Below are positions 15,309 to 22,286 of a stretch of 22,286 nucleotides of DNA, in pieces. The position numbers and the translations under genes are program-made. Source of the DNA: Gammaproteobacteria bacterium UBA6968 (GTDB lineage Bacteria; Pseudomonadota; Gammaproteobacteria; Pseudomonadales; Azotimanducaceae); the NCBI GenBank assembly GCA_002450255.1, contig DJYW01000079.1:1-22286 (forward strand). The letters run 5' to 3'. The notes under the pieces were generated by a model. The model did not search any database, was not told the origin of the DNA, and saw only the letters and a program-made list of their open reading frames with translations. Within the stretch, counting starts at the first letter, position 1. Every line of letters begins with the position of its first letter.

Positions 15309-16433
15309 ATGGTGGATAAAAAATTAGGTGGCGCCGGATTGCGGGGCCAAAGTGCGGGGTCAACCGCGCTCTGTACCGTGGGTCAATCAGGCACTGGCCT
15401 TACTTATCGCGGCTATGACATCACTGATCTCGCCGAGAACACAACTTTCGAGGAAGTAGCCTATCTGATCTTTTACGGCGAGTTGCCTAATACTGATCAA
15501 TTGGCAGACTACCACACCACCTTGCGCGGTAATCGAGGCCTGCCCGCCGCTTTGAAAGAAGTTTTAGAGCGTATCCCTGCCGGCGCGCACCCGATGGATG
15601 TCATGCGGACGGGTTGTTCAATGCTGGGCAACTTGGAGCCAGAGGGCGATTTCGATAATCAGCAGCACATAGCGGACCGTTTGCTTGGCGTATTGCCCTC
15701 CATCATTAACTACTGGTATCGGTTTAGTCACGAAGGCGTTCGCATTGAAACTGAAACCGATGCTCCGAATATCGCCGGGCACTTTCTGCAGACCTTATTG
15801 GGTGAAGCACCTAGCGAGTTACATCAGCGGGTTATGGATGTCTCACTCATTTTATATGCTGAACACGAGTTCAACGCGTCGACTTTCACGGCACGCGTTT
15901 GTGCATCGACGTTATCGGATATGCATTCGTGCATCACTGGAGCAATTGGTTCGTTGCGCGGTCCACTGCACGGTGGCGCAAACGAAGCCGCGATGGAGTT
16001 GATCGAAAAGTTTGATTCCCCTCAGGCAGCGATCGAAGGGGTGACCGGAATGCTCGAGCGCAAAGACAAAATTATGGGTTTTGGACATGCGATCTATCGC
16101 ACTTCCGATCCGCGTAACGTCATTATCAAAGGCTGGGCTGAAAAGCTGGCAGAAGAGGTGGGTGATACGCGCCTTTACCCAGTCTCTTGCGCCATTGAGA
16201 AATTGCTGTGGGATGAGAAAGAGCTTTTCGCAAACGCCGACTTCTTCCACGCCTCAACCTACAACGCGATGGGTATTCCAACTAAGTTGTTCACGCCAAT
16301 ATTCGTTTGCTCCAGAGCATCCGGGTGGGCGGCCCACGTCATGGAGCAGCGTACGAATAATCGGATTATTCGGCCAAGCGCAGACTACGTCGGCTCGGAG
16401 CCACGCAAGGTCACTCCGATCGCTGATCGATAA
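15309..16433 (+). CDS. prpC: 2-methylcitrate synthase
   Basis: Condenses propionyl-CoA with oxaloacetate. The 374-aa length and blocks such as GLTYRGYDI, GPLHGGANE, GFGHAIYR and NADFFHAS fit the PrpC branch of the citrate synthase family. Expected catalytic residues are His221, His260 and Asp311. The C-terminal GWAAHVMEQR…NRIIRPSADYVG closely follows E. coli PrpC and supports methylcitrate synthase over the longer housekeeping citrate synthase GltA. The ATG has AGGAGAGGG directly upstream. It follows prpB after 116 bp that hold a hairpin and is followed by prpD after 83 bp. Some citrate synthase activity is common in this subfamily. Confidence 0.93.
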   Translation: MVDKKLGGAGLRGQSAGSTALCTVGQSGTGLTYRGYDITDLAENTTFEEVAYLIFYGELPNTDQLADYHTTLRGNRGLPAALKEVLERIPAGAHPMDVMRTGCSMLGNLEPEGDFDNQQHIADRLLGVLPSIINYWYRFSHEGVRIETETDAPNIAGHFLQTLLGEAPSELHQRVMDVSLILYAEHEFNASTFTARVCASTLSDMHSCITGAIGSLRGPLHGGANEAAMELIEKFDSPQAAIEGVTGMLERKDKIMGFGHAIYRTSDPRNVIIKGWAEKLAEEVGDTRLYPVSCAIEKLLWDEKELFANADFFHASTYNAMGIPTKLFTPIFVCSRASGWAAHVMEQRTNNRIIRPSADYVGSEPRKVTPIADR

Positions 16434-16481
16434 GCGACCCATCTTTTAACCACCGGGCACTATACCCACCGCAAAATCTAT

Positions 16482-16497
16482 GCGGCCGAGAGGCCGC
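16482..16497 (+). promoter_or_regulatory. Strong hairpin just upstream of prpD
   Basis: GCGGCC-GAGA-GGCCGC is a perfect 6-bp all-GC stem closed by a GNRA-type GAGA loop, a very stable combination in RNA. It ends 19 nt before the prpD GTG and only a few bases before its GAGGAG ribosome binding site. There is no T-run. It could affect translation of prpD or the stability of the prpC-prpD junction. Confidence 0.55.
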
Positions 16498-16516
16498 TTA
16501 GCCAGAGGAGTTTTAC

Positions 16517-17962
16517 GTGAGCGCAAATGTTGAAACGAATGTTCGACCCGATCCAGATGCAGAATTGGTAGCCATTGCCGATTACGTCACCAAGATCGAT
16601 ATCACCAGTGCAGAAGCGTTAGACACTGCACGCAATTGTTTGATGGATACTCTGGGTTGCGGATTGCTCGCTCAGCGCTTTCCAGAGTGCACCAAGCACC
16701 TGGGTCCAATTGTTACCGGTACCGTCGTGCCAAATGGCGCCAGAGTGCCGGGGACGCAGTTTGAACTAGATCCAGTGAAAGCCGCTTGGGATATCGGCTG
16801 CATGATTCGCTGGCTCGACTTTAACGACACTTGGTTGGCTGCGGAATGGGGCCATCCTTCGGATAATCTCGGCGGTATTTTGGCTGTCGCCGATTACTTA
16901 AGCCGCGTCAATGTGGCGGCAGGCAAAGCACCGCTTACTATGCAGGACGTTTTAGTGGCCATGGTTAAAGCGCATGAAATTCAGGGCTGTTTGGCTTTGG
17001 AGAATAGTTTTAACCGGGTTGGTTTGGATCACGTCCTGTTGGTGCGCGTTGCTTCTACAGCGGTCGTGACAGCCCTGCTTGGTGGCACTCATTCGCAAAT
17101 CGTCGATGCGCTGTCGCATGCCTGGGTCGACGGTTCTAGCTTGCGTACTTATCGGCATGCACCGAACGCCGGACCGCGCAAGTCCTGGGCGGCTGGCGAT
17201 GCCACATCGAGGGCGGTTCGTCTGGCGATGTTAGTAATGAAGGGCGAGATGGGTTATCCCAGTGCTTTAACCGCGCCCACCTGGGGTTTTTACGACGTAT
17301 CGTTTAAAGGCAACGCATTTAAATTCCAACGCCCATACGGCAGCTATGTCATGGAGAGTGTGCTCTTCAAAATCTCCTTTCCTGCCGAATTTCATGCGCA
17401 AACAGCGGTGGAAGCTGCGGTCATCTTGCATCCAGAAGTTGCACACCGACTCGATGATATCGAGAAGATCGTTATGACCACTCATGAGTCAGCAATTCGC
17501 ATTATCAGTAAGACAGGTGAATTGAATAATCCGGCAGACCGAGACCATTGTTTGCAATATATGGCGGCAATCGGTTTGCTGAAGGGCAATTTGATCGCCG
17601 AAGATTATGAGGACGATGTGGCGGCAGACCCTCGCGTTGACCAGGTTCGTGACTTGATGGAAGTGGTTGAAGATGAGCGTTACAGCCGCGAATACCATGA
17701 GCCCGACAAGCGTTCTATCGCCAACGCAATCCAAGTATTTTTCAAAGACGGCACCAGCACGGCTAAAGTTGAGGTGGAGTATCCGATTGGTCACCGCCGC
17801 CGTCGCGAGGAAGGTATTCCTGTATTGGAAGACAAGTTCATGCGTAACCTGCAAGTGCGTTTTCCTGCTGCACGAGCCGAGAAGATATTCGACTTGTGTA
17901 AAAATGCGGATCAATTGAATGCGACGCCGGTCAATGAATTCATGGATTTGTTAGTCATCTAG
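16517..17962 (+). CDS. prpD: 2-methylcitrate dehydratase, MmgE/PrpD family
   Basis: Dehydrates 2-methylcitrate to 2-methylaconitate (481 aa, cofactor-free family). Family features include [14 protein letters not shown] near the N-terminus, [21 protein letters not shown] and GGILAVADY in the active-site region, the [22 protein letters not shown] block and [14 protein letters not shown]. The start is GTG 16517 with an ideal GAGGAG at 6 nt. It completes the set with PrpB and PrpC. The pathway version therefore uses PrpD rather than AcnD plus PrpF, at least at this locus. Rehydration to 2-methylisocitrate would rely on a general aconitase encoded elsewhere (inference from E. coli/Salmonella). No prpE or prpR follows. 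Confidence 0.94.
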   Translation: MSANVETNVRPDPDAELVAIADYVTKIDITSAEALDTARNCLMDTLGCGLLAQRFPECTKHLGPIVTGTVVPNGARVPGTQFELDPVKAAWDIGCMIRWLDFNDTWLAAEWGHPSDNLGGILAVADYLSRVNVAAGKAPLTMQDVLVAMVKAHEIQGCLALENSFNRVGLDHVLLVRVASTAVVTALLGGTHSQIVDALSHAWVDGSSLRTYRHAPNAGPRKSWAAGDATSRAVRLAMLVMKGEMGYPSALTAPTWGFYDVSFKGNAFKFQRPYGSYVMESVLFKISFPAEFHAQTAVEAAVILHPEVAHRLDDIEKIVMTTHESAIRIISKTGELNNPADRDHCLQYMAAIGLLKGNLIAEDYEDDVAADPRVDQVRDLMEVVEDERYSREYHEPDKRSIANAIQVFFKDGTSTAKVEVEYPIGHRRRREEGIPVLEDKFMRNLQVRFPAARAEKIFDLCKNADQLNATPVNEFMDLLVI

Positions 17963-17996
17963 CTTACCGATCAGGTGGAACCGTTACAGGCTCGGT

Positions 17997-18048
17997 AGCC
18001 TCGTTGGGTTGTTTGTGGTGAGAGCCCTTGAATACCGACAACGAGGCT
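17997..18048. terminator. Candidate terminator / inverted repeat between prpD and the HxlR gene
   Basis: AGCCTCGTTG (17997-18006) and CAACGAGGCT (18039-18048) form a perfect 10-bp inverted repeat with a 32-nt loop, lying between the convergent prpD and HxlR genes. The T-run after it is poor (TATTCT), so Rho-independent termination is uncertain. TCGGTA (17992-17997), next to the left arm, can also pair with TACCGA at 17965-17970 or with TACCGA at 18033-18038, giving alternative folds. Confidence 0.4.
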
Positions 18049-18154
18049 TATTCTGTGGCAGGTACTGATCTATTTGCGGGCCACGTCTGCCAACTAGGTG
18101 TCCGCCACAAAGCGCATCCTCCGGAAGGAGTTGACTGGTAAAAAGCGCTAGCCG

Positions 18155-18571
18155 CTAGGCGTCCGTAAAATATGCTTCGCCGAATTTTCGTACTTCGCGC
18201 AACAGCGGTTTTAGCGCCTTAGCTAAATCCGTCGGGACGTACTCATATCGCATTGGATTGGTCTGATACGGTACTTTTTCCAGAAACCCCTGTTTGGTTA
18301 GAGTTTTTAGCCGACTGGCCAAGAGGTTAGTTGGAATGTGTTCTATTTGGCTCGCAAAATCAGCATAGGTGCGCACGTTGAAGTACAGCGCATCGCGCAT
18401 TACGAGCAAAGTCCACTTATCCCCCAATATATCTAAAGCTCGTGCGATCGGGCAGGGCGAGCGAAACGGGGTGCCTGCACTGGGCTCAGTAATGGCGTGA
18501 GTCTTCGTAATCGACTTATTGGTGGTGTTACTAGGCCGGCTATTCGACGGCCTGTCCGGCGGCTGGGACAT
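18155..18571 (-). CDS. HxlR-family (DUF24) winged-helix transcriptional regulator
   Basis: A 138-aa regulator. Residues 1-35 are a polar Ser/Thr/Pro/Asn-rich extension. The HxlR winged helix begins at CPIARALDILGDKWTLLVMRD, with the conserved Cys40 that is redox-sensitive in some relatives, followed by FASQIEHIPTNLLASRLKTL as recognition region and the YEYVPTDLAKAL wing. The ATG has GAGG 8 nt upstream. It lies about 110 bp downstream of the MATE gene on the same strand, with no clear promoter of its own, so it is likely co-transcribed and may repress its own operon through the palindrome at 20104-20132. Ligand unknown; HxlR proteins often respond to quinones, aldehydes or other electrophiles. 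Confidence 0.88.
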   Translation of the reverse strand: MSQPPDRPSNSRPSNTTNKSITKTHAITEPSAGTPFRSPCPIARALDILGDKWTLLVMRDALYFNVRTYADFASQIEHIPTNLLASRLKTLTKQGFLEKVPYQTNPMRYEYVPTDLAKALKPLLREVRKFGEAYFTDA

Positions 18572-18680
18572 GGTCTATACCTCGCTCTCCTTGGTCTAAT
18601 TCGTTTCTTACGACTTTGTCGGATTAGGCGTTTCAGGTCTAGCCCAGGTACGCTTACTCTCCGTTATTCATTGCAGTTGG

Positions 18681-20069
18681 CTATCGTTCAGCAGTTTGCC
18701 TCTCTTTGATCGGGCCTGTTTGGATCGATATACGCCAGGCTCCGCGATTGATAGCTACCGCTATCACGGTGGCGTAAAGAGCCATCGCAGCGGCGGCTGC
18801 GACATAAATGCCGGCCAGCCCAAACTCGAGCGTGAAGGCGAATGTATAGGCCGCAGTCGCCGCGACGAGGAGTCGAAGGATGGTGGCGATGACTGGCCAC
18901 AACATGGCACTTGCGCCCTGGGAGGCAAAATAAAGCGACAAGCCAATGCCGTGAAAAAAGAAGAATGGGCCTACGATTTGGATGTAGCCCTTCGCTGCTT
19001 CATGAACTTCTGGCGCATCGGTAAAGACGCTGATCCATGTATCAGGAAAGAGTGCTAGGATAAGTCCAACGCTTCCGGCGATTAGCCCTGCCGTTGTCCC
19101 GCCGACCCGAGCGACCTGTTCTGCTCTTTCGGCATTCGCCGCGCCGATACTGATTCCCACCAGCGAAGTCATTGCCGAACCGAGGCCAAATACGAGCGGG
19201 ATGATAAGAAATTCAACCCGCGAACCGATCCCATAGCCCGCTAGCGCGGCTTCGCCGAAGGTTGCTACGAAAGCGGTCAACACCAGCACGGTTGATACGG
19301 TGAGCACAGGTGAGAGAGATGCGGGAAGGGCGACCCGTAAAATATCGCCAAAGTCGATTTTAGAAAAGCGCATGGCAGAGCGCCGTAAAGACACGGAACC
19401 CTTACTAAAGATGAGACGCAGCAAAAGCGGCACACAAACGACGGTTGCCGCGATTATTGCTGACAAGGCAGCGCCGATGATTCCTAATTGTGGTGCCCCG
19501 GCCCAGCCCAGGATCAGGCAACCTGAGAGAGGGATCTGAATGATGGCGTTGAGCACCATCATTTGTGCCGGAAATTGCATCTCGCCGGTGCCACGAAATA
19601 CAGCTGTTAGAATGCCGACCAGCCAGAGGGAAACGCCGGCCGATAACAGGATGGATGCGTAGGCGTAGGATTGCACCAAAACTTCGCCGGTGCCGCCGAG
19701 AAAACGTAAAAAGGCTTCCCCTCCAATAAGAAAAATAATCAGAATCAGCATTGCACCGCCGATAGCAACCGCCAGAGCGTGCCAGATTAGGCGTTCCGCC
19801 CTGGGTGCGTCGCCAGCACCAAGCGAACGCGCGATAGATGCAGCGACTGCGCCTCCGATAGCGCCACCAGACAAGGTTTGGGTAAGCATCAGTAACGGGA
19901 AGGCAAGTGCAATGGCCGCAAGAGGTGTTTCGCCAAGTTGACCGATGAACCACACTTCAGTCAGGCTGACGCTGCCTTGGATAAAGAAAGCCACCGTGCT
20001 GGGTGTGGCAAGGCGTGCAAGAAGCGGTAGCGGCTGTGCTGTAAGCAAGTGCTTGGTGCGCGGGTCCAT
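18681..20069 (-). CDS. MATE-family multidrug/metabolite exporter
   Basis: A 462-aa inner-membrane protein with about 12 hydrophobic segments in two similar halves, the layout of cation-coupled MATE exporters. Recognisable stretches are PSTVAFFIQGSVSLTEVWFIGQLGETPLAA near the N-terminus, the start of the second half (VALPASLSPVLTVSTVLVLTAFV) and GIGSRVEFLIIPLVFGLGSAMTSLVG. It keeps a charged C-terminal tail. Substrate cannot be predicted. The ATG at 20069 has no strong Shine-Dalgarno. Its upstream DNA carries a perfect palindrome 35 bp before the start and an HxlR regulator gene follows, so regulated expression is likely. A 5'-proximal TTCGTAA repeat (20077-20083, 20084-20090) lies between palindrome and start. 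Confidence 0.92.
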   Translation of the reverse strand: MDPRTKHLLTAQPLPLLARLATPSTVAFFIQGSVSLTEVWFIGQLGETPLAAIALAFPLLMLTQTLSGGAIGGAVAASIARSLGAGDAPRAERLIWHALAVAIGGAMLILIIFLIGGEAFLRFLGGTGEVLVQSYAYASILLSAGVSLWLVGILTAVFRGTGEMQFPAQMMVLNAIIQIPLSGCLILGWAGAPQLGIIGAALSAIIAATVVCVPLLLRLIFSKGSVSLRRSAMRFSKIDFGDILRVALPASLSPVLTVSTVLVLTAFVATFGEAALAGYGIGSRVEFLIIPLVFGLGSAMTSLVGISIGAANAERAEQVARVGGTTAGLIAGSVGLILALFPDTWISVFTDAPEVHEAAKGYIQIVGPFFFFHGIGLSLYFASQGASAMLWPVIATILRLLVAATAAYTFAFTLEFGLAGIYVAAAAAMALYATVIAVAINRGAWRISIQTGPIKERQTAER

Positions 20070-20103
20070 GCTTTATTTCGTAATTCGTAATTAAAGGGAC
20101 ATG

Positions 20104-20132
20104 CTAGTGACTTTAATTTTTAAAGTCACTAG
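20104..20132. promoter_or_regulatory. Perfect 29-bp palindrome, probable operator of the MATE-HxlR operon
   Basis: CTAGTGACTTTAA (20104-20116), TTT, and TTAAAGTCACTAG (20120-20132) form a flawless 13-bp inverted repeat. It lies 35 bp upstream of the MATE start. On the minus strand a weak -10-like TTTAAT lies just after it and a poor -35 would fall inside the right arm, a classic repressor position. The likeliest binder is the HxlR protein encoded downstream in the same operon. A terminator is unlikely because no gene ends here and no T-run follows on either strand. Operator function is inferred from symmetry and position. Confidence 0.7.
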
Positions 20133-20342
20133 ACGAATTTAATACTTTGATTTTGGCCGGAAGAAATGGCGCGGCCGGGTTCGACAGGCTTGCTGTAAAA
20201 TTTCTGCCAAAGTTGAGCGGACAGATTTGATTTTGAACGATGGGTGCGGCTGTCGATGGCAGCTTCTTGATGACAGATTTCACCAAGGGCTAAGGACCAG
20301 GCCGGTTAGCAATGGCATCGATTGGCTTCAATGATTAGGGCG

Positions 20343-20786
20343 CTAATCGTGGTGCGGACTTAGCCGCATTGCAATGTGTGGAATATTTGCGTCTAGGAAT
20401 TCTTCGCCATAAGGTTTGAAGCCTGCTTTTGCATAAAAGCCTTCTGCATGCCGCTGTGCGTGCAGGAAAACCTCTGCCATACCTAGCTCTCGTGCTTTGG
20501 CAACTGCGGCATCTAACAGTAGGCGTCCGATGCCGTGCTCACGATGTTCAATTAAAACTGCCATCCGACCGATCTGTCCGGACGGCATAAGTCTTGCGCA
20601 GCCGATACCGGGGCAGTGGCCTGTCTCGGTAAAAGCGAGGAAGTGCTCGCAGTCCGGATCTGCTCCATCCCACTCTTCGGCGACCGGAACTCTTTGTTCC
20701 TCCACGAATACCTTTAGTCGAATTGCAGCGAGTTTAGATTTGTTGGGTTCTGTCCAGCGGGTATGTATTACATTGATGGCAGGCAT
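20343..20786 (-). CDS. GNAT-family N-acetyltransferase, ElaA/YjcF-like
   Basis: A 147-aa acyl-CoA-dependent acetyltransferase. The N-terminal RLKVFVEEQRVPVAEEWDGAD block is typical of the ElaA/YjcF group. The acetyl-CoA loop is REHGIGRLLL (Arg82, Gly85, Gly87) after the strand GRMAVL. The end HAQRHAEGFYAKAGFKPYGEEF gives the usual Tyr region near residue 118. The substrate is unknown. It follows purB by 44 bp on the same strand and is probably in its transcript; the ribosome binding site is weak (AAGAAAAGAAAAAG). A small hairpin GATTAG-GGCG-CTAATC (20333-20348) overlaps the stop codon, without a T-run. Confidence 0.85.
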   Translation of the reverse strand: MPAINVIHTRWTEPNKSKLAAIRLKVFVEEQRVPVAEEWDGADPDCEHFLAFTETGHCPGIGCARLMPSGQIGRMAVLIEHREHGIGRLLLDAAVAKARELGMAEVFLHAQRHAEGFYAKAGFKPYGEEFLDANIPHIAMRLSPHHD

Positions 20787-20830
20787 AAACTTTTTCTTTT
20801 CTTGACCCTTCTTAGTATCGTTAGAGTTGG

Positions 20831-22204
20831 CTATAGCGTCTTGGTCGCAAGTGTGGGCGCAAGTCCGACGTACCCCGCCGGCGTTAGTGTTTTAAGTTCG
20901 GCGTAGGCGGCCTTGGGTAAATCTAGGTCGATTAGCAGTTGCTGATAAGAAGACTCGGTCACTTGTTGGCCTCGTGTTGCAGTCTTAAGCCGCTCGTAGG
21001 GTTCATCCATGCCGTGTTTGCGCATTACCGTTTGTACCGCTTCGGCCAGGATCGCCCAGCTGGCGTTCAGGTCGGCGGTGATGGTTTCAGCATTCACTTC
21101 TAGTCTCGATAATCCTTTCAGCGTTGCCTGATAGGCGATGATGCAGTGCGCAAAAGCTGAGCCGATATTGCGTAAGACAGTGGAGTCTGACAAGTCGCGC
21201 TGCCATCGCGATACTTGCAGTTTGCTGGCCATATGCTCAAGTAACGCATTCGCTATGCCGAGATTACCCTCGGAATTCTCGAAGTCGATTGGATTCACTT
21301 TGTGCGGCATCGTTGATGAACCCGTTTCGCCTTCCACTTTTCGCTGAGTAAAGTAGTCGATTGAAATATAGCTCCACATGTCCCGATCAAAATCTAACAA
21401 GATTTGGTTGGCGCGCATTAGGCAATGGAATAGCTCTGCCAAGTAGTCATGCGGCTCAATTTGGGTGGTCCATGGATTTTGGGTTAGCCCTATGCGTTCA
21501 AGGAAGCTTGCGCTGAGTTCGGGCCAATCGACCTCCGGATAGGTGTATGCATGGGCATTGTAATTGCCGACTGCGCCATTGAACTTACCCAGGATTTCTA
21601 TTTCAGCTAACTGCGTCCGCTGGCGTTGCAATCGCGCCGCTACGTTCTTGATTTCTTTACCGAGAGTAGTCGGTGATGCGTCTTGTCCATGCGTCCGTGA
21701 CAGCATTGGCAACTGAGCATGGGTTTGTGCTAATTGGTCGAGCTCGGTAATGATCTGATCTAAACCAGGCAACAGAACGGTGTCTCGTGACGCTTTCACC
21801 ATCAGACCGTAAGCCGCGTTATTGATGTCTTCGGACGTGCATGCGAAATGCACCCATTCTTTGATGTTGTCCAGCTCAACATCCTCCTGCAACCGCGTTT
21901 TAATGTAGTACTCAACTGCCTTCACGTCGTGATTAGTGGTTTGTTCGAATTCTTTAACCGCTGTGGCAGCGGCGATGTCAAAATGCTCGCCAATAGAGCG
22001 AATAAATTGTTGTTTTGCTTTGTCGATAGAAGGGCATTCTGGTATCCCGCTGGTGGCGCAAAGCGTCAAAAGCCATTCACATTCGACTTGTATCCGATAC
22101 TTCATTAGGCCGAATTCGCTAGCAATTGGTGCCAGGCTTTCGGTTTTGCTGCGATAGCGCCCGTCTACTGACGATATAGATAAGCTATTTTGCTCTGATT
22201 GCAT
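20831..22204 (-). CDS. purB: Adenylosuccinate lyase
   Basis: Acts twice in purine synthesis, releasing fumarate from SAICAR and from adenylosuccinate. The 457-aa length fits the E. coli-type enzyme. The fumarase/aspartase-superfamily signature GSSTMPHKVNPIDFEN holds the catalytic serine (Ser296 in GSS). Other blocks are SSVDGRY at the start, TSEDINNAAYGLM, LSRTHGQDASPTTLGKE with the general acid/base histidine, and KFNGAVGNYNAH. The ATG has GAGA 7 nt upstream. In many gammaproteobacteria hflD or mnmA lies upstream of purB, but the window ends 82 bp before the start, so this cannot be checked. A GNAT gene follows. Confidence 0.97.
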   Translation of the reverse strand: MQSEQNSLSISSVDGRYRSKTESLAPIASEFGLMKYRIQVECEWLLTLCATSGIPECPSIDKAKQQFIRSIGEHFDIAAATAVKEFEQTTNHDVKAVEYYIKTRLQEDVELDNIKEWVHFACTSEDINNAAYGLMVKASRDTVLLPGLDQIITELDQLAQTHAQLPMLSRTHGQDASPTTLGKEIKNVAARLQRQRTQLAEIEILGKFNGAVGNYNAHAYTYPEVDWPELSASFLERIGLTQNPWTTQIEPHDYLAELFHCLMRANQILLDFDRDMWSYISIDYFTQRKVEGETGSSTMPHKVNPIDFENSEGNLGIANALLEHMASKLQVSRWQRDLSDSTVLRNIGSAFAHCIIAYQATLKGLSRLEVNAETITADLNASWAILAEAVQTVMRKHGMDEPYERLKTATRGQQVTESSYQQLLIDLDLPKAAYAELKTLTPAGYVGLAPTLATKTL

Positions 22205-22263
22205 AACGATCTCTTTTTGCTGGTGAGTATTGCAAGTCTGATTGGTTGGCCGGATTGATTGTC

Positions 22264-22285
22264 AGATCAGTTTTTAGTCTGATCT
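22264..22285. other. Inverted repeat upstream of purB at window edge
   Basis: AGATCAG (22264-22270) and CTGATCT (22279-22285) form a 7-bp inverted repeat around an 8-nt T-rich loop, 60 bp before the purB start. It could be a terminator stem of the gene upstream or a protein site. The window ends here, so no choice can be made. Confidence 0.3.
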
Positions 22286-22286
22286 T

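Noticed and set aside
18017..18138. A short plus-strand frame reading …AGTDLFAGHVCQLGV… to a TAA near 18140
   Set aside because: It has only a TTG or GTG start, no ribosome binding site, no recognisable family and lies across the inverted repeat. Probably chance.
20333..20348. GATTAG-GGCG-CTAATC as terminator of purB-GNAT
   Set aside because: It overlaps the GNAT stop codon and no T-run follows on the minus strand.

Overview
This window of about 22.3 kb looks like chromosomal housekeeping DNA from a gammaproteobacterium of medium G+C content. I infer this from the gene families: NfuA, an AroF/AroG-type DAHP synthase, a CysB with E. coli residue numbering, a Pseudomonas-type iron-sulfur CysH, ThrH, PrpB/C/D, YdcH and an E. 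coli-type PurB. I cannot name a genus. I see no tRNA, rRNA, insertion sequence, phage gene or CRISPR array.

Layout. (1) Positions 2-1700: the 3' end of nfuA converges on a DAHP synthase gene on the minus strand. The DAHP synthase gene is preceded by a short leader reading frame ending in Phe-Phe-Tyr-Phe-Phe codons, alternative hairpins and an intrinsic terminator, which together look like an amino-acid attenuator. (2) 1862-7815, minus strand: a two-gene AddA/AddB-like helicase-nuclease operon joined by a TAATG stop-start overlap. (3) 8068-10181, plus strand: a one-helix membrane microprotein, a TerB-like acidic protein, a YdcH-family coiled-coil protein and a cytosolic-type 5'-nucleotidase. 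(4) 10709-13980: a cysteine and serine block. cysB (plus) converges on cysH and a small CxxC redox-like gene (minus). thrH diverges from cysH. (5) 14317-17962, plus strand: prpB-prpC-prpD of the 2-methylcitrate cycle, with a GC-rich hairpin ahead of each gene. (6) 18155-20069, minus strand: a MATE exporter followed by an HxlR-type regulator, with a perfect 29-bp palindrome just upstream of the exporter. (7) 20343-22204, minus strand: purB followed by a GNAT acetyltransferase.

How the genes fit together. ThrH can release serine, CysB senses the cysteine precursor acetylserine, and CysH reduces activated sulfate to sulfite. This block therefore gathers several steps toward cysteine, and the small CxxC protein after cysH may be a partner of CysH. 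PrpC, PrpD and PrpB give synthesis, dehydration and cleavage of 2-methylcitrate, but no prpR, acnD or prpF lies inside the window. The least ordinary features are the Phe/Tyr leader before the DAHP synthase, the CxxC gene after cysH and the palindrome at the MATE-HxlR unit.
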